From JAJDXW01 sp965223775 (lineage in GTDB: Bacteria > Pseudomonadota > Gammaproteobacteria > HK1): a stretch of DNA of 64,000 nt. How positions within the stretch are numbered: position 1 is the first letter of the stretch; every line of letters starts with the position of its first letter. Positions 9,089 through 17,552 of this stretch are shown piece by piece. The stretch covers positions 2,852,001 to 2,916,000 of the forward strand of contig OZ245021.1 in the NCBI GenBank assembly GCA_965223775.1. Direction: 5' to 3'. The notes below the pieces were generated by a model, which searched no databases, was not told where the DNA came from, and saw only the letters and a list, made by a program, of their open reading frames with translations. Both the position numbers and the translations under genes were made by a program.

Positions 9089-9895
9089 GTGCAACGAAGG
9101 GCAACGGTGGTGAAGACCCTGATCGGGCTCTGGACCGCGAGCGTCCTCGCGTTTCTGTACTTTCCCCTGGTCGCGGTGGTCCTGGCTTCGTTCTCCCGGC
9201 AGCGGTACTTCCGGTTTCCGATGGCGGGCTGGTCGACGAAATGGTACGAGAAGGCGAGCGAGTCCCTCTCGGTGCGCGACCTCGTGTGGACCTCGCTCAC
9301 CGTTGCGGTGCTGGTGACCGTCCTCTCGGTCGTGCTTGCGTTCTTCGGCGCGCTCGCCTTCGCCCGCTATGACTGGAAGGGCCGCAAGCTGTACCAGCGC
9401 CTCGTCCTGCTGCCGATCTTCTTTCCCCAGGCGGTGCTCGGTCTCGCCCTCCTGTTGTGGTTCTCGGTTCTCGGAATCCAGACGAGCTGGCACACCGCCG
9501 TCTTCGCCCACATGGTCTGGATCGTCCCCATCGTGGTCCTCATCATGGCGATCCAGACCTACAGCTTCGACCCGGCCCTGGAAGAGGCCGCTTTCGATCT
9601 GGGGGCAAGCCGGTGGCAGGTGATGAGGGAGGTCACCATTCCCATCCTGTCGCCCGGCCTCATCTCGGGCGCCATCTTCGCGTTCCTGTTGTCCTGGAGC
9701 AATTTCCCGCTGTCGCTGTTCTCGACCGGGGCCGATCAGACCGTGCCCGAATGGCTCTATTCCAAGATGGTCTCGGGCTACACGCCGATGGTTCCGACCC
9801 TCGGGGCGCTCACCATGGCGGGCGCGGCGTTGCTGCTGCTGCTCGGCTGCCTGGTCTGGCTGCTCGGCCGCAGAGGGAAACGGCCCGGGCCGTAA
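9089..9895 (+). CDS. ABC transporter permease, PotC type
   Basis: The 268-residue protein is the second permease of the importer. It has a short cytoplasmic N-terminus, a first membrane helix at about residues 10-33, and the coupling-helix motif ALEEAAFDLGASRWQVMREV. The GTG start lies 12 bases after the first permease gene. It would form a heterodimer with the 8183 product in the inner membrane. The following dehydrogenase gene starts 23 bases later, so transport and metabolism genes are probably co-transcribed. Confidence 0.87.
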   Translation: MQRRATVVKTLIGLWTASVLAFLYFPLVAVVLASFSRQRYFRFPMAGWSTKWYEKASESLSVRDLVWTSLTVAVLVTVLSVVLAFFGALAFARYDWKGRKLYQRLVLLPIFFPQAVLGLALLLWFSVLGIQTSWHTAVFAHMVWIVPIVVLIMAIQTYSFDPALEEAAFDLGASRWQVMREVTIPILSPGLISGAIFAFLLSWSNFPLSLFSTGADQTVPEWLYSKMVSGYTPMVPTLGALTMAGAALLLLLGCLVWLLGRRGKRPGP

Positions 9896-9918
9896 TCACC
9901 GTCAACCAAAGGAGGCTC

Positions 9919-10686
9919 ATGATGCTGACATCCATTTCCGGACGTTCCGTGGTCGTCACCGGAGCGAGCAAGGGCATCGGGAAGGGCATCGCGCGCGTGT
10001 TCGCGAGCCGGGGTGCGAGGGTGCTCGTCGTGGCCCGCACCGCCGCGGACGCGGAGGCCGCGGCGGCGGAACTCGGCAACGGCGCCAGCGCCTTCTCCGC
10101 CGACGTGGGCGATTGGGAACAATGTCAGGCGATGGCCGCGGCCGCGGCCGAGCGCCACGGCGGGATCGACATCCTCTGTGCGAACGCCGGCGTCTTTCCC
10201 CAGACCGATATCGAGGACATGGACCCTTCCGAATGGGACCTGGTCATGGGCACCAATCTCAAGGGCAACTTCCTCAGCGTCAAGGCCTGCCTCGCGGAGC
10301 TCAAGAAAGCGGAACACGGGCGCGTCATCCTGACCTCCTCGATTACCGGTCCGGTGACCGGGTTCCCCGGCTGGTCCCACTACGGCGCATCCAAGTCCGG
10401 GCAGCTCGGCTTCATGCGCACCGCCTGCATCGAGCTTGCCCGGCACGGCATCACCATGAATGCGGTCCTCCCGGGCAACATCGTGACGGAGGGGCTGGAA
10501 GGTCTCGGCGAGGACTACCTCGATGCCATGGCGGCCTCCATCCCGCTCAAGAAGCTCGGCTCGGTCGAAGACATCGGATACGCCGCGCTGTTCCTCGCGT
10601 CGCAGGAGGCCGCCTACATCACGGGCCAGACGATCATCGTCGACGGTGGGCAGATTCTCCCCGAATCGCTCGAGGCGCTCGAATGA
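9919..10686 (+). CDS. Short-chain dehydrogenase/reductase, candidate amino-alcohol dehydrogenase
   Basis: A 255-residue classical SDR: cofactor motif TGASKGIG (residues 14-21), NAG in LCANAGVF, catalytic serine around 140, and Y155-x3-K159 in YGASK. ATG at 9919 is preceded by a near-perfect AAGGAGG. It follows the importer on the same strand. In the aminoacetone/RMM microcompartment loci an SDR acts as 1-amino-2-propanol dehydrogenase, interconverting aminoacetone and the amino alcohol. That role fits this context but is not provable from sequence; FabG-like activity on another substrate is possible. I see no obvious shell-targeting peptide on it. Confidence 0.85.
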   Translation: MMLTSISGRSVVVTGASKGIGKGIARVFASRGARVLVVARTAADAEAAAAELGNGASAFSADVGDWEQCQAMAAAAAERHGGIDILCANAGVFPQTDIEDMDPSEWDLVMGTNLKGNFLSVKACLAELKKAEHGRVILTSSITGPVTGFPGWSHYGASKSGQLGFMRTACIELARHGITMNAVLPGNIVTEGLEGLGEDYLDAMAASIPLKKLGSVEDIGYAALFLASQEAAYITGQTIIVDGGQILPESLEALE

Positions 10687-10717
10687 GGAGCCGTGGCCGG
10701 AGAGGCGCGGGCGACCT

Positions 10718-11803
10718 TCAGCCGCCGAGGAGTTGGCTGCGCACCGTTCTCGGGCTCTTTCCGGTCCAGCGCCGGACGGCCCGGGAGAATGCCGACAGCT
10801 CGGAATAGCCGAGCAGGAAGGCGATCTCCGAGAGCGGCAGATGCCGCTGCCGGAGATAGGCGAACGCGAGCTCGCGGCGCATCGCCTGCACCAGCCCCTT
10901 GTAGGTGAGGCCGAGGCGGGCGAGCTCGCGCTGGATACTGGCCGTCGAGAGCCGCAGGTCTTCGCCGATGCTCTCCAGGGGCGGCCAGCCCTCCGGCAGT
11001 CTCGTGCGGACCGCCATCCGTACCTGGTCGATGAGAGGCTCGCCGTCATCGGCCGGAGGCCCGAGGGCTTCGAGGCAGGCGTGCATCATCGCCATCATCT
11101 TCGGATCGCGGCGCGGCATGGAACGCTCGAGGACGTCCGGCCGGAACACGAGGGCGTTGGTCGGCTGCGAGAAGCACACCGGGGCGCCGAACGCGGCTTC
11201 GTGCTGATCGGCGTCGAGCGGCTTGGGGTGCTCGAAGTAGACCGCGTCGGGGGTCCATCCCCGCCCCAGACACTCGCGGAACATGTTGAGGAACATGCCG
11301 AGCGAGAGCTCCGCGTCCTGGCGCCGCTCCACGATGTCGGGGGCCCGGATCTGGTACTCGAGCGCCAGTCTCCCGTCGCCGTGAGACGCGAGGCGGAACA
11401 GCGAGTTCTGCTGGTGGCGGGGGAACGTCTCGACGATGTTCCCGAGCGCCGCTCCCAGGGTCGGCGAGGACACCGCGAGATAGCCCCAGAGCCCCAGGTC
11501 GTGGGGCCGGAACTGGTTGCCGAACCAGAGCCCGAAGTTCGCGTCGCCGGTCTGGCGCGCGGCCTCCTCGAAGAGCCGGCAGAAGCGGGCGAGCTTGATC
11601 TGCAGGGTGGGAGCGCCCGCCATGGACGGACACATCCCCGCATTGCCGAAGATGCTGTCGATGTCTCCGCCGCGGTGCTCGATCTGCTCGACGACGCCCG
11701 TCGCGGCGGCGGCGAGAACCACGGGCGTCGACGAGCCGGCGCCGGAAGGCTCCGTTGCGCCGGCCGGGGCCGCGAGCGGGAAGATGGGATCAAGGCCCGC
11801 CAT
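10718..11803 (-). CDS. AraC-family transcriptional regulator with arabinose-binding-like N-terminal domain
   Basis: The 361-residue protein has an N-terminal sensing domain of the PF12625 type seen in OruR-like regulators (about residues 40-230) and a C-terminal AraC DNA-binding domain with two helix-turn-helix units (about 255-355), ending in the diagnostic EIAFLLGYSELSAFSRAVRR. It is transcribed towards the end of the dehydrogenase gene. Its position between the importer/dehydrogenase operon and the kinase/lyase/shell genes makes it the natural candidate activator of the microcompartment system, perhaps binding the GGTCAAG motifs. The effector is unknown. Confidence 0.88.
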   Translation of the reverse strand: MAGLDPIFPLAAPAGATEPSGAGSSTPVVLAAAATGVVEQIEHRGGDIDSIFGNAGMCPSMAGAPTLQIKLARFCRLFEEAARQTGDANFGLWFGNQFRPHDLGLWGYLAVSSPTLGAALGNIVETFPRHQQNSLFRLASHGDGRLALEYQIRAPDIVERRQDAELSLGMFLNMFRECLGRGWTPDAVYFEHPKPLDADQHEAAFGAPVCFSQPTNALVFRPDVLERSMPRRDPKMMAMMHACLEALGPPADDGEPLIDQVRMAVRTRLPEGWPPLESIGEDLRLSTASIQRELARLGLTYKGLVQAMRRELAFAYLRQRHLPLSEIAFLLGYSELSAFSRAVRRWTGKSPRTVRSQLLGG

Positions 11804-12130
11804 CGCTCGCCCGAGCCCGCTTCCGGCGGCCTCCTGAACGCGGCAAGGGGTTTCGACGCACTGTCATGGCCTGCCCGCGCGTCTGCGTCCGCCCTCGCTC
11901 CGGCCGGCGAACGCCATCCGCACGCCCTCGTTTCACGAACGATTTTTTCGAATTAGCACACTGTCCATCCGGGATCAAGGGCGACGCCGCTTCACGCCGC
12001 ACCTGCTTCGGTCCGACGGGAGGCCGGGACCGCGCTCGAGGTCCGCGCGAGAAGCGTCAGGCAGGGGAGGGGTCGGTCCGGTCCCCGCCGGCCGACGGGG
12101 CGCCGCCGGCGCGTCCCGGCGCGGAGGGAA
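11804..12130. other. Intergenic region between two minus-strand genes, upstream of the AraC-type gene
   Basis: These 327 bases hold no credible gene. An AT-rich patch at about 11936-11965, containing GATTTTTTCGAATTAGC, stands out against the high-GC surroundings and is the likeliest promoter area for the regulator, but no convincing -35/-10 pair is visible. Confidence 0.4.
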
Positions 12131-13144
12131 TCACCCGAAGCGCTTGAGGTAGTCCTCGCAGAGCGGCACCGTACCCTCGGTGTACTCGACGCCCATCGAC
12201 CGGGCGAGCTCCGTTTCCGAATGGGACCCGATCCAGGCCACGAGAAGGAGGCGCCGCAACATCACGAACGTCGGGATCTCCTCCTCGTCGGCGCGGGGCA
12301 GGGCGATGACCTTGCGGTAGCCGCGAAGCCACGCCGCAACCAGATCCGGCACCTCGGGCTTGTGCTCGAAGAACGAGACGGTGGTCGCGCAGTCGTACAT
12401 CAGCCAGCCGAAGCCGCAGTCGTCGAAATCGATCACCTTGGTGGCCGCGCCGTCGATCAGGAGATTGGCGAGCCGCATGTCGCCGTGGATCAGGTTGAAC
12501 CGCTCCGGCGCGGTGCCGAAGCGATTGAGCCGGCGGGAGATGAGGTCGATGGTTCGCGAGAACACGGTTTCGATGTCCGGTGTCAGTCCCATGCCGCGCC
12601 TCCATGAGCCCCAGTGCGGGCGACTTCCGAGCGTGGTCTCGAAGTCCCACGTGAAGCGCTCGAAGCCGGCGGGCCTTCGCCAATGGCGGATATGGGTATG
12701 CATGCGGGCGGTGATCTCGCCCAGCACCTCGAACGGCCTGCGCAGATCCTGCTCCTCCTCGTCGGGCTCCTCGCCCTCTTCCCAGGCGAAGAGAACGACA
12801 TGGCGCGGCTTGGGCACCGCTTCGCTGGAAACGAGCTGGATGAGCTCGCCGTCCGCTGCGGCGATCGGGGTCGGGGTCACGACCGCGCCGTCGTGGCGAA
12901 GCGCGGTGAGCCACGCGAGCTCCGAGCCGATTGCGTTGCGACTGTGATACCCCTCGCGATGCACGCGAAGGGCCCATTTCTCGTTCGTGGCCGGCGTCTC
13001 GACCCGATAGGTCGCGTTCTCCGAGACGTTGATGAGACGAGCCCCGGCGCCGGCGGGAAGGTCGTAGCGTTCGAGCGCCGCGCTCGCAAGGACCTGCAGC
13101 CGCCGGAGCTGCTCGACGTGCGGCAGAGCATCGAATCGTGACAT
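12131..13144 (-). CDS. APH-fold small-molecule kinase, candidate amino-alcohol kinase
   Basis: A 337-residue phosphotransferase of the APH/choline kinase/hydroxylysine kinase family. The catalytic loop reads LIHGDMRLANLLI (H220, D222, N227) and the metal-binding DFD follows in VIDFDDCGFGW (D239, D241). ATG at 13144 is preceded by GGAGGAGAG; the frame stays open 64 codons further upstream but that stretch is not protein-like. In RMM/aminoacetone loci a kinase of this fold phosphorylates (S)-1-amino-2-propanol; human relatives phosphorylate hydroxylysine. The gene is divergent from the PLP lyase at 13460, consistent with consecutive steps. Exact substrate is inferred. Confidence 0.85.
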   Translation of the reverse strand: MSRFDALPHVEQLRRLQVLASAALERYDLPAGAGARLINVSENATYRVETPATNEKWALRVHREGYHSRNAIGSELAWLTALRHDGAVVTPTPIAAADGELIQLVSSEAVPKPRHVVLFAWEEGEEPDEEEQDLRRPFEVLGEITARMHTHIRHWRRPAGFERFTWDFETTLGSRPHWGSWRRGMGLTPDIETVFSRTIDLISRRLNRFGTAPERFNLIHGDMRLANLLIDGAATKVIDFDDCGFGWLMYDCATTVSFFEHKPEVPDLVAAWLRGYRKVIALPRADEEEIPTFVMLRRLLLVAWIGSHSETELARSMGVEYTEGTVPLCEDYLKRFG

Positions 13145-13317
13145 CCCGCTCTCCTCCGGGTTGATCGTTCCGCCGGGCAGGCCGACTCCGGAACGTGGCT
13201 CCGGGCGCCCCAAGCGAGGCCCCGATGACGAATGAGCGTCTGACCGGGCCGGAACCGGGCTCGACGCCGGCGCCGCGTCATCCGAGGCAGTTATATAGGC
13301 GGGAGGGCACCGATTCG

Positions 13318-13425
13318 CTTGACCGCAAGCGCGCATGACTTGACCGTCCGGACTCGAGTGTTTCCGGTCCGCGTTCAGGACATCGGGCGGTCGGTGGTGT
13401 CAATTCCGGGGTTCCTGCGGTCAAG
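13318..13425. promoter_or_regulatory. Three CTTGACC/GGTCAAG motifs in the divergent kinase-lyase promoter region
   Basis: CTTGACCG occurs at 13318-13325 and 13339-13346 (21 bases apart) and its complement GCGGTCAAG at 13417-13425. TTATATAGG at about 13291-13299 could provide a minus-strand -10 for the kinase gene. The 315 bases from 13145 to 13459 otherwise contain no gene. The 21-base spacing and the shared core match the tandem motif at 5600-5628. Confidence 0.45.
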
Positions 13426-13459
13426 CGATCGCGATCCGGTACTGCTTCAATGTCATGCC

Positions 13460-14770
13460 ATGTCTGGGCCGTTGGCGCGGGGTGGCGTGAGCCAGTCGAA
13501 GCTCGAATTCCTCGAAGCGTCGAAGTCCTTCTGGAATCCGGACAAGACGCAGTTCTGGCAGGACGCCGGTGTCGACCTGGTGATCGATCGCCGGGAAGGC
13601 TATTGCCTCTACGACCTCGACGGCGCACGCCTCATCGACGTCCATCTCAATGGCGGGACCTACAACCTCGGCCATCGCAATCCCGAGCTCATCGAAGTGC
13701 TGAACGCCGGCGCACGGCGCTTCGACATGGGCAACCATCACTTTCCCGCGCTCGCGCGCACCGCGCTCGCCGAAGCCCTCGCGGCGTGCACGCCGGACGG
13801 CCTGCAGTACACCATTTACGGCGCGGGCGGCGCGGAGGCGGTGGAGCTCGCGATCAAGTCGGCACGCAACGCGACCGGGAAGCGCAAGATCGTCTCCATC
13901 ATCAAGGCGTATCACGGACATTCGGGTCTGTCCGTGAAGACCGGGGACGAGCGCTTCTCCAGGACATTTCTCTCCGAGGACACCCTGGGGGAATTCATCC
14001 AGGTACCGTTCAACGACCTCGATGCAATGGAGGACGCGCTCAAGGAAAGCGACGTCGCCGCCGTCATCATGGAGACCATTCCGGCCACCTACGGCTTCCC
14101 CATGCCGCAGGAAGGCTATCTGCCGGGAGTCAGGCAGCTTTGCGACCGCTACGATGCGCTCTACATCGCCGACGAGGTCCAGACCGGCCTCATGCGCACC
14201 GGCGAGCTGTGGGCCATCACGAAGTACGGGGTCACCCCGGACATCATGGTGATCGGCAAGGGGATCACGGGCGGCATGTATCCCATTTCGTGCTGCGTGG
14301 TGAGCGAACGCGCCGGGCAGTGGCTCAAGCAGGACGGATTCGCCCACATGTCGACGGCCGGCGGAGCGGAGCTCGGGTGCGTCGTCGCCCTCAAGGTACT
14401 CGAGATCACGCAGCGCCCCGAGGTCCGGTCGATGGTCCGCCACATCGCCGACTACATCCGCTCCGGCCTCGACGAGATCCGAGCCCTCTACCCGGACTTC
14501 TTCGCCGGCATCCGCCAGAACGGGGTGGTGATGGGGCTCGAGTTCGACCACCCCGAAGGCGCCAAACTGGTCATGCGCCGGCTCTACGAGAACGGCGTCT
14601 GGGCCATCTTCTCGACCCTCGATCCCCGGGTGCTGCAGTTCAAGCCGGGCATCCTGATGCCGCAGAGCCTCTCGGAAGACCTCCTGCGCCGCGTCGAGAC
14701 GGCGATCGGCCTCGCGCGCGAGGACGTCCAGGGTTCGAGGTCGCGGCCGGCGGGTGGCGCGAAGCGGTGA
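13460..14770 (+). CDS. Class III PLP-dependent enzyme, candidate amino-alcohol-phosphate phospho-lyase
   Basis: About 436 residues with the fold type I signature of class III aminotransferases: glycine-rich phosphate cup in YGAGGAEAVELA, cofactor aspartate D238 in IADEVQTG and Schiff-base lysine K267 in VIGKGITGGMYPI. Relatives include ethanolamine-phosphate and phospho-hydroxylysine phospho-lyases, and the RMM/aminoacetone enzyme that converts phosphorylated 1-amino-2-propanol to propionaldehyde, ammonia and phosphate. Divergence from an APH-fold kinase supports lyase rather than transaminase activity. The start is uncertain: ATG at 13460 lacks a clear ribosome binding site, and GTG at 13487 or an upstream ATG at 13319 are alternatives. 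The stop overlaps the next start (TGATG). Confidence 0.87.
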   Translation: MSGPLARGGVSQSKLEFLEASKSFWNPDKTQFWQDAGVDLVIDRREGYCLYDLDGARLIDVHLNGGTYNLGHRNPELIEVLNAGARRFDMGNHHFPALARTALAEALAACTPDGLQYTIYGAGGAEAVELAIKSARNATGKRKIVSIIKAYHGHSGLSVKTGDERFSRTFLSEDTLGEFIQVPFNDLDAMEDALKESDVAAVIMETIPATYGFPMPQEGYLPGVRQLCDRYDALYIADEVQTGLMRTGELWAITKYGVTPDIMVIGKGITGGMYPISCCVVSERAGQWLKQDGFAHMSTAGGAELGCVVALKVLEITQRPEVRSMVRHIADYIRSGLDEIRALYPDFFAGIRQNGVVMGLEFDHPEGAKLVMRRLYENGVWAIFSTLDPRVLQFKPGILMPQSLSEDLLRRVETAIGLAREDVQGSRSRPAGGAKR

Positions 14771-16344
14771 TGGACCCGCAGATCCGGCAGCTCATCGACA
14801 TCAGCCACACCTCCGTGGCGATGCGGGCCCGCGCCGAGATGATCCTCGATCGGGCGCGCTGGGCCTCCCAGATCTATCAGCGCTACGACCGGGAGACGAC
14901 CCTCGGCATTGCCGATGCGGCCGCCCGCGCGGCCCACGCGAAGGCCGGGGAGTATGCCGAATGGGCGGTCCGGGAGACGGGGTTCGGGGTCGCCGAGCAC
15001 AAGCGCATCAAGAACGAGATGAGCAGCATGGCGCTGGTCGATCACTACCGGGACTGGAACTTCGTCGACCCGGACCGCGACGAGCGCGCCGGGGTCGTCC
15101 GGATCCCGAGGCCGGCCGGCGTCATCTTCGCCCTGGTGCCTTCCACCAACCCGATCGCCACCGTGTACTTCAAGGTGCTCTGCGCGTTGATGACGCGCAA
15201 TGCCATCGTCATCAGCCCCCATCCCGCGGCCCGCGCCTGCTGCGTCGACGCGACGAAGAACCTCGCCGAGGCCGCGCGCGCGGCCGGCGCGCCGGACGGA
15301 GCGGTGCAGGTGCTCGAGGAGATCAGCCTGCCGCTGGTCGAGGAGTTCATGAAGTCCGACCGGACCGACGTCATCCTCGCGACGGGCGGGGTGCCGATGG
15401 TGCGGGCCGCCTACTCGTCGTCGAACCCCGCCATCGGGGTCGGGCCCGGCAATGCGCCGGTCTATGTCGACGCGTCCGCGGATCTCAAGAGCGCCGCCGG
15501 GCACGTCGTGGACAGCAAGTCGTTCGACAACTCGGTGCTGTGCACCAACGAGTCCGTCCTGATCACGGTGGAGGGCGTCGCGCCGGCTCTTCGGCGCGAG
15601 CTCTCCCGCGCGGGGGCGCACATCTGCAGCGAGGCCGAGACCGAAGCGCTCCGGCGCTATCTCTTCCACGATCGGGGCTTCAACGTCGAGGCGCTGGGGC
15701 GGGACGCCGCCTGGATCGCCGAGCAGGCGGGGTTCAAGGCTGCCGCGAGGACCCGCATCCTCGTCACCACGATCGAGCTCATCGGGGCCGGGGAAGACCT
15801 CTCGCGCGAGAAGCTGTGTCCGGTGCTGGGTTTCATCGAGGCGCGCGGGCACGACCAGGCGCTGATGCAGGCGCGTGCGCTCCTGCGCTACGCGGGCGCC
15901 GGCCATTCCGCGGCCATCCATTCCACGGACATCCAGTCGATCATGGACTTCTCGGCCGCGGTCGAGGTGTATCGGGTGGTGGTCAACGCACCGTGCAGCC
16001 AGGGTGCGGCCGGATTCGGGACCACCCTCGCGCCGACCTTCACGGTGGGGACCGGGTTCTTCGGCCGGTCCTCCATCGGCGAGAACATCGGCCCGCAGCA
16101 TCTCGTCAACTGGACCCGGATCGCGTGGCGCGAGGACGATCAGGGCATCGCGGAGGGATCGGGCATCGGCAGGCTGAAGCACCCCGGTCCGTTGCCGAAG
16201 GCGCCTTCCGACGGGGTACCCGGCGAAGGCCGGCTTCACGCCCATCCGGCGCCGCCGGCGGCCGATTCTCTCGACCGCGACGCGCTCCGCGAGCAGATCC
16301 GCGAGATCATCGCGGCCGAATTGCGCGATCTGTCGAAACGATAG
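14770..16344 (+). CDS. Microcompartment-associated aldehyde dehydrogenase with C-terminal targeting helix
   Basis: A 524-residue aldehyde dehydrogenase of the EutE/PduP-like (CoA-acylating) group. The catalytic cysteine is C258 in SFDNSVLCTNE, and GVGPGNAP precedes it. After the enzyme domain (to about residue 465) comes a Pro/Ala/Gly-rich linker and a final amphipathic helix (ALREQIREIIAAELRDLSKR, last 20 residues) with the look of an encapsulation peptide. It overlaps the lyase stop by one base, so the two are translationally coupled. Predicted role: oxidise the aldehyde released by the lyase inside the shell, to acyl-CoA or acid. The substrate (propionaldehyde or acetaldehyde) is inferred. 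Confidence 0.9.
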   Translation: MDPQIRQLIDISHTSVAMRARAEMILDRARWASQIYQRYDRETTLGIADAAARAAHAKAGEYAEWAVRETGFGVAEHKRIKNEMSSMALVDHYRDWNFVDPDRDERAGVVRIPRPAGVIFALVPSTNPIATVYFKVLCALMTRNAIVISPHPAARACCVDATKNLAEAARAAGAPDGAVQVLEEISLPLVEEFMKSDRTDVILATGGVPMVRAAYSSSNPAIGVGPGNAPVYVDASADLKSAAGHVVDSKSFDNSVLCTNESVLITVEGVAPALRRELSRAGAHICSEAETEALRRYLFHDRGFNVEALGRDAAWIAEQAGFKAAARTRILVTTIELIGAGEDLSREKLCPVLGFIEARGHDQALMQARALLRYAGAGHSAAIHSTDIQSIMDFSAAVEVYRVVVNAPCSQGAAGFGTTLAPTFTVGTGFFGRSSIGENIGPQHLVNWTRIAWREDDQGIAEGSGIGRLKHPGPLPKAPSDGVPGEGRLHAHPAPPAADSLDRDALREQIREIIAAELRDLSKR

Positions 16345-16437
16345 CCGTCCACGATCAAGCCACAGGATCGGAATCTTGAAACGCATGAACACTCTGCCGG
16401 CGTCGGTGCCGGTGCCGGCTCCGTCGAGTCAGGAATA

Positions 16438-17055
16438 ATGGCCGAGCTTCGATCCTTCATCTTCATCGACCAGCTCCAGCCCCAGACGCTGAGCTACATG
16501 AGCACCTGGATGCGGGGCTCGCTGCCGCGCGCCGGCATGGCCGCGCAGATCATCGAAGTGGCCCCGGGGCTCGACATCGAGGCGCTCACCGACATCGCGG
16601 TGAAACACGCGGAGGTCCGCGCCGGGATCCTGGTGGTGGAGCGCCAGTTCGGCTACCTCGAGTTCCACTCCCGCGACACGTCGGCGGTCAAGGCGTCGGC
16701 GTCGGCGGTGCTCGAAACGCTGGGCGCCGTCGAGTCCGACGCGACGAGACCGGAGATCCTCGGCTCCAGGGTCATCACCAATGTCAGCCACCAGCATGCC
16801 TTTCTCATCAACCGCAACAAGCTGGGCTCGATGGTGATCGCGGGCGAGACGCTCTACACGCTCGAGGTGCAGCCGGCTTCGTACTCCGCCATCGCGGCGA
16901 ACGCGGCCGAGAAAGCGGCCCGCATCAAGTTGATCGACTACCGGATGATCGGCGCCAACGGCCGCGTGTACCTGGCCGGAAGCGAAGCGGATATCCCCGA
17001 TGCGCAGGACGCGGCCGAATCGGCCCTGCACGCGCTGGGCGCCGGAGACGGGTGA
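16438..17055 (+). CDS. BMC-T shell protein (tandem BMC domains), first copy
   Basis: The 205-residue protein consists of two consecutive BMC folds, residues about 1-100 and 105-203, as in trimeric pseudohexameric shell proteins. Domain 1 ends with the ERQFGYLEFHS segment and domain 2 with IDYRMIGANGRVYLAG. It resembles the tandem-domain shell proteins of RMM loci rather than EutL or PduB. ATG at 16438 follows AGGAATA. It is the first shell gene after the aldehyde dehydrogenase and overlaps the next frame. Such trimers form facet tiles whose central pore can pass larger substrates or cofactors. Confidence 0.92.
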   Translation: MAELRSFIFIDQLQPQTLSYMSTWMRGSLPRAGMAAQIIEVAPGLDIEALTDIAVKHAEVRAGILVVERQFGYLEFHSRDTSAVKASASAVLETLGAVESDATRPEILGSRVITNVSHQHAFLINRNKLGSMVIAGETLYTLEVQPASYSAIAANAAEKAARIKLIDYRMIGANGRVYLAGSEADIPDAQDAAESALHALGAGDG

Positions 17056-17552
17056 GGGCGATGACGGTCGATCCCGCGGTCGCGAAACTCATTCGCGAGG
17101 TGCTGGCCGAGGAGCTGGCGCGCCTCCGGGCGGGAAGGCGCGAGGAGTGGGTGCGGATCGCGGACGACGCCGATCTCGCCGCGTTCGCGAGGCAGGTGCT
17201 GGCCATGGGCGAGGACCGCGGCGCCCGCGACGCCTTCGAAAGCGGCGGCCTGGTCTTTCGCTTGGGTCAAGGCGCCGGTGACTCCGCGGGCTCAGCGGGT
17301 GCCGGCGGGGGACGAGTCCCCGGCGGCCGCGAAGACGCGGCCCCCGCCGCTTCGCCTCCGCGCACGGCGCCTGGGGGCGATCCCGAGGGCGGGGTGAAGA
17401 CTCTCGATGGCGGCCTGCTGTCCGAACGGCAGGTTGCGAGCCTGCCCCGGGGGACGGCGAGAGTACGGCTTGGCCGGGACGTCAGAATGACGCCGCTCGC
17501 GCGCGATCGCCTGCGGCGGCGGGGCATCACGATCGAAAGGACGGAATCATGA
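17052..17552 (+). CDS. Uncharacterised microcompartment-locus protein, possible cargo/shell adaptor
   Basis: A 166-residue protein with no catalytic signature. It has an N-terminal amphipathic helix (VAKLIREVLAEELARL) very like the targeting tail of the aldehyde dehydrogenase, a small conserved-looking segment (DLAAFARQVLAMGEDRGARD to VFRLG), a low-complexity Gly/Ala/Pro linker (about 75-115), and a C-terminal motif (LSERQVASLPRG, then MTPLARDRLRRRGITIERT) seen in other microcompartment-associated proteins. GTG at 17052 overlaps the BMC-T stop; ATG at 17061 is an alternative. It overlaps the BMC-P gene at its end. The layout suggests a scaffold joining cargo to shell; this is a hypothesis. 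Confidence 0.75.
   Translation: MRAMTVDPAVAKLIREVLAEELARLRAGRREEWVRIADDADLAAFARQVLAMGEDRGARDAFESGGLVFRLGQGAGDSAGSAGAGGGRVPGGREDAAPAASPPRTAPGGDPEGGVKTLDGGLLSERQVASLPRGTARVRLGRDVRMTPLARDRLRRRGITIERTES

Noticed and set aside
12131..13336. Longer version of the kinase starting at 13336
   Set aside because: The extra 64 residues lack homology-like character and cover the divergent promoter; ATG at 13144 has a strong GGAGGAGAG.
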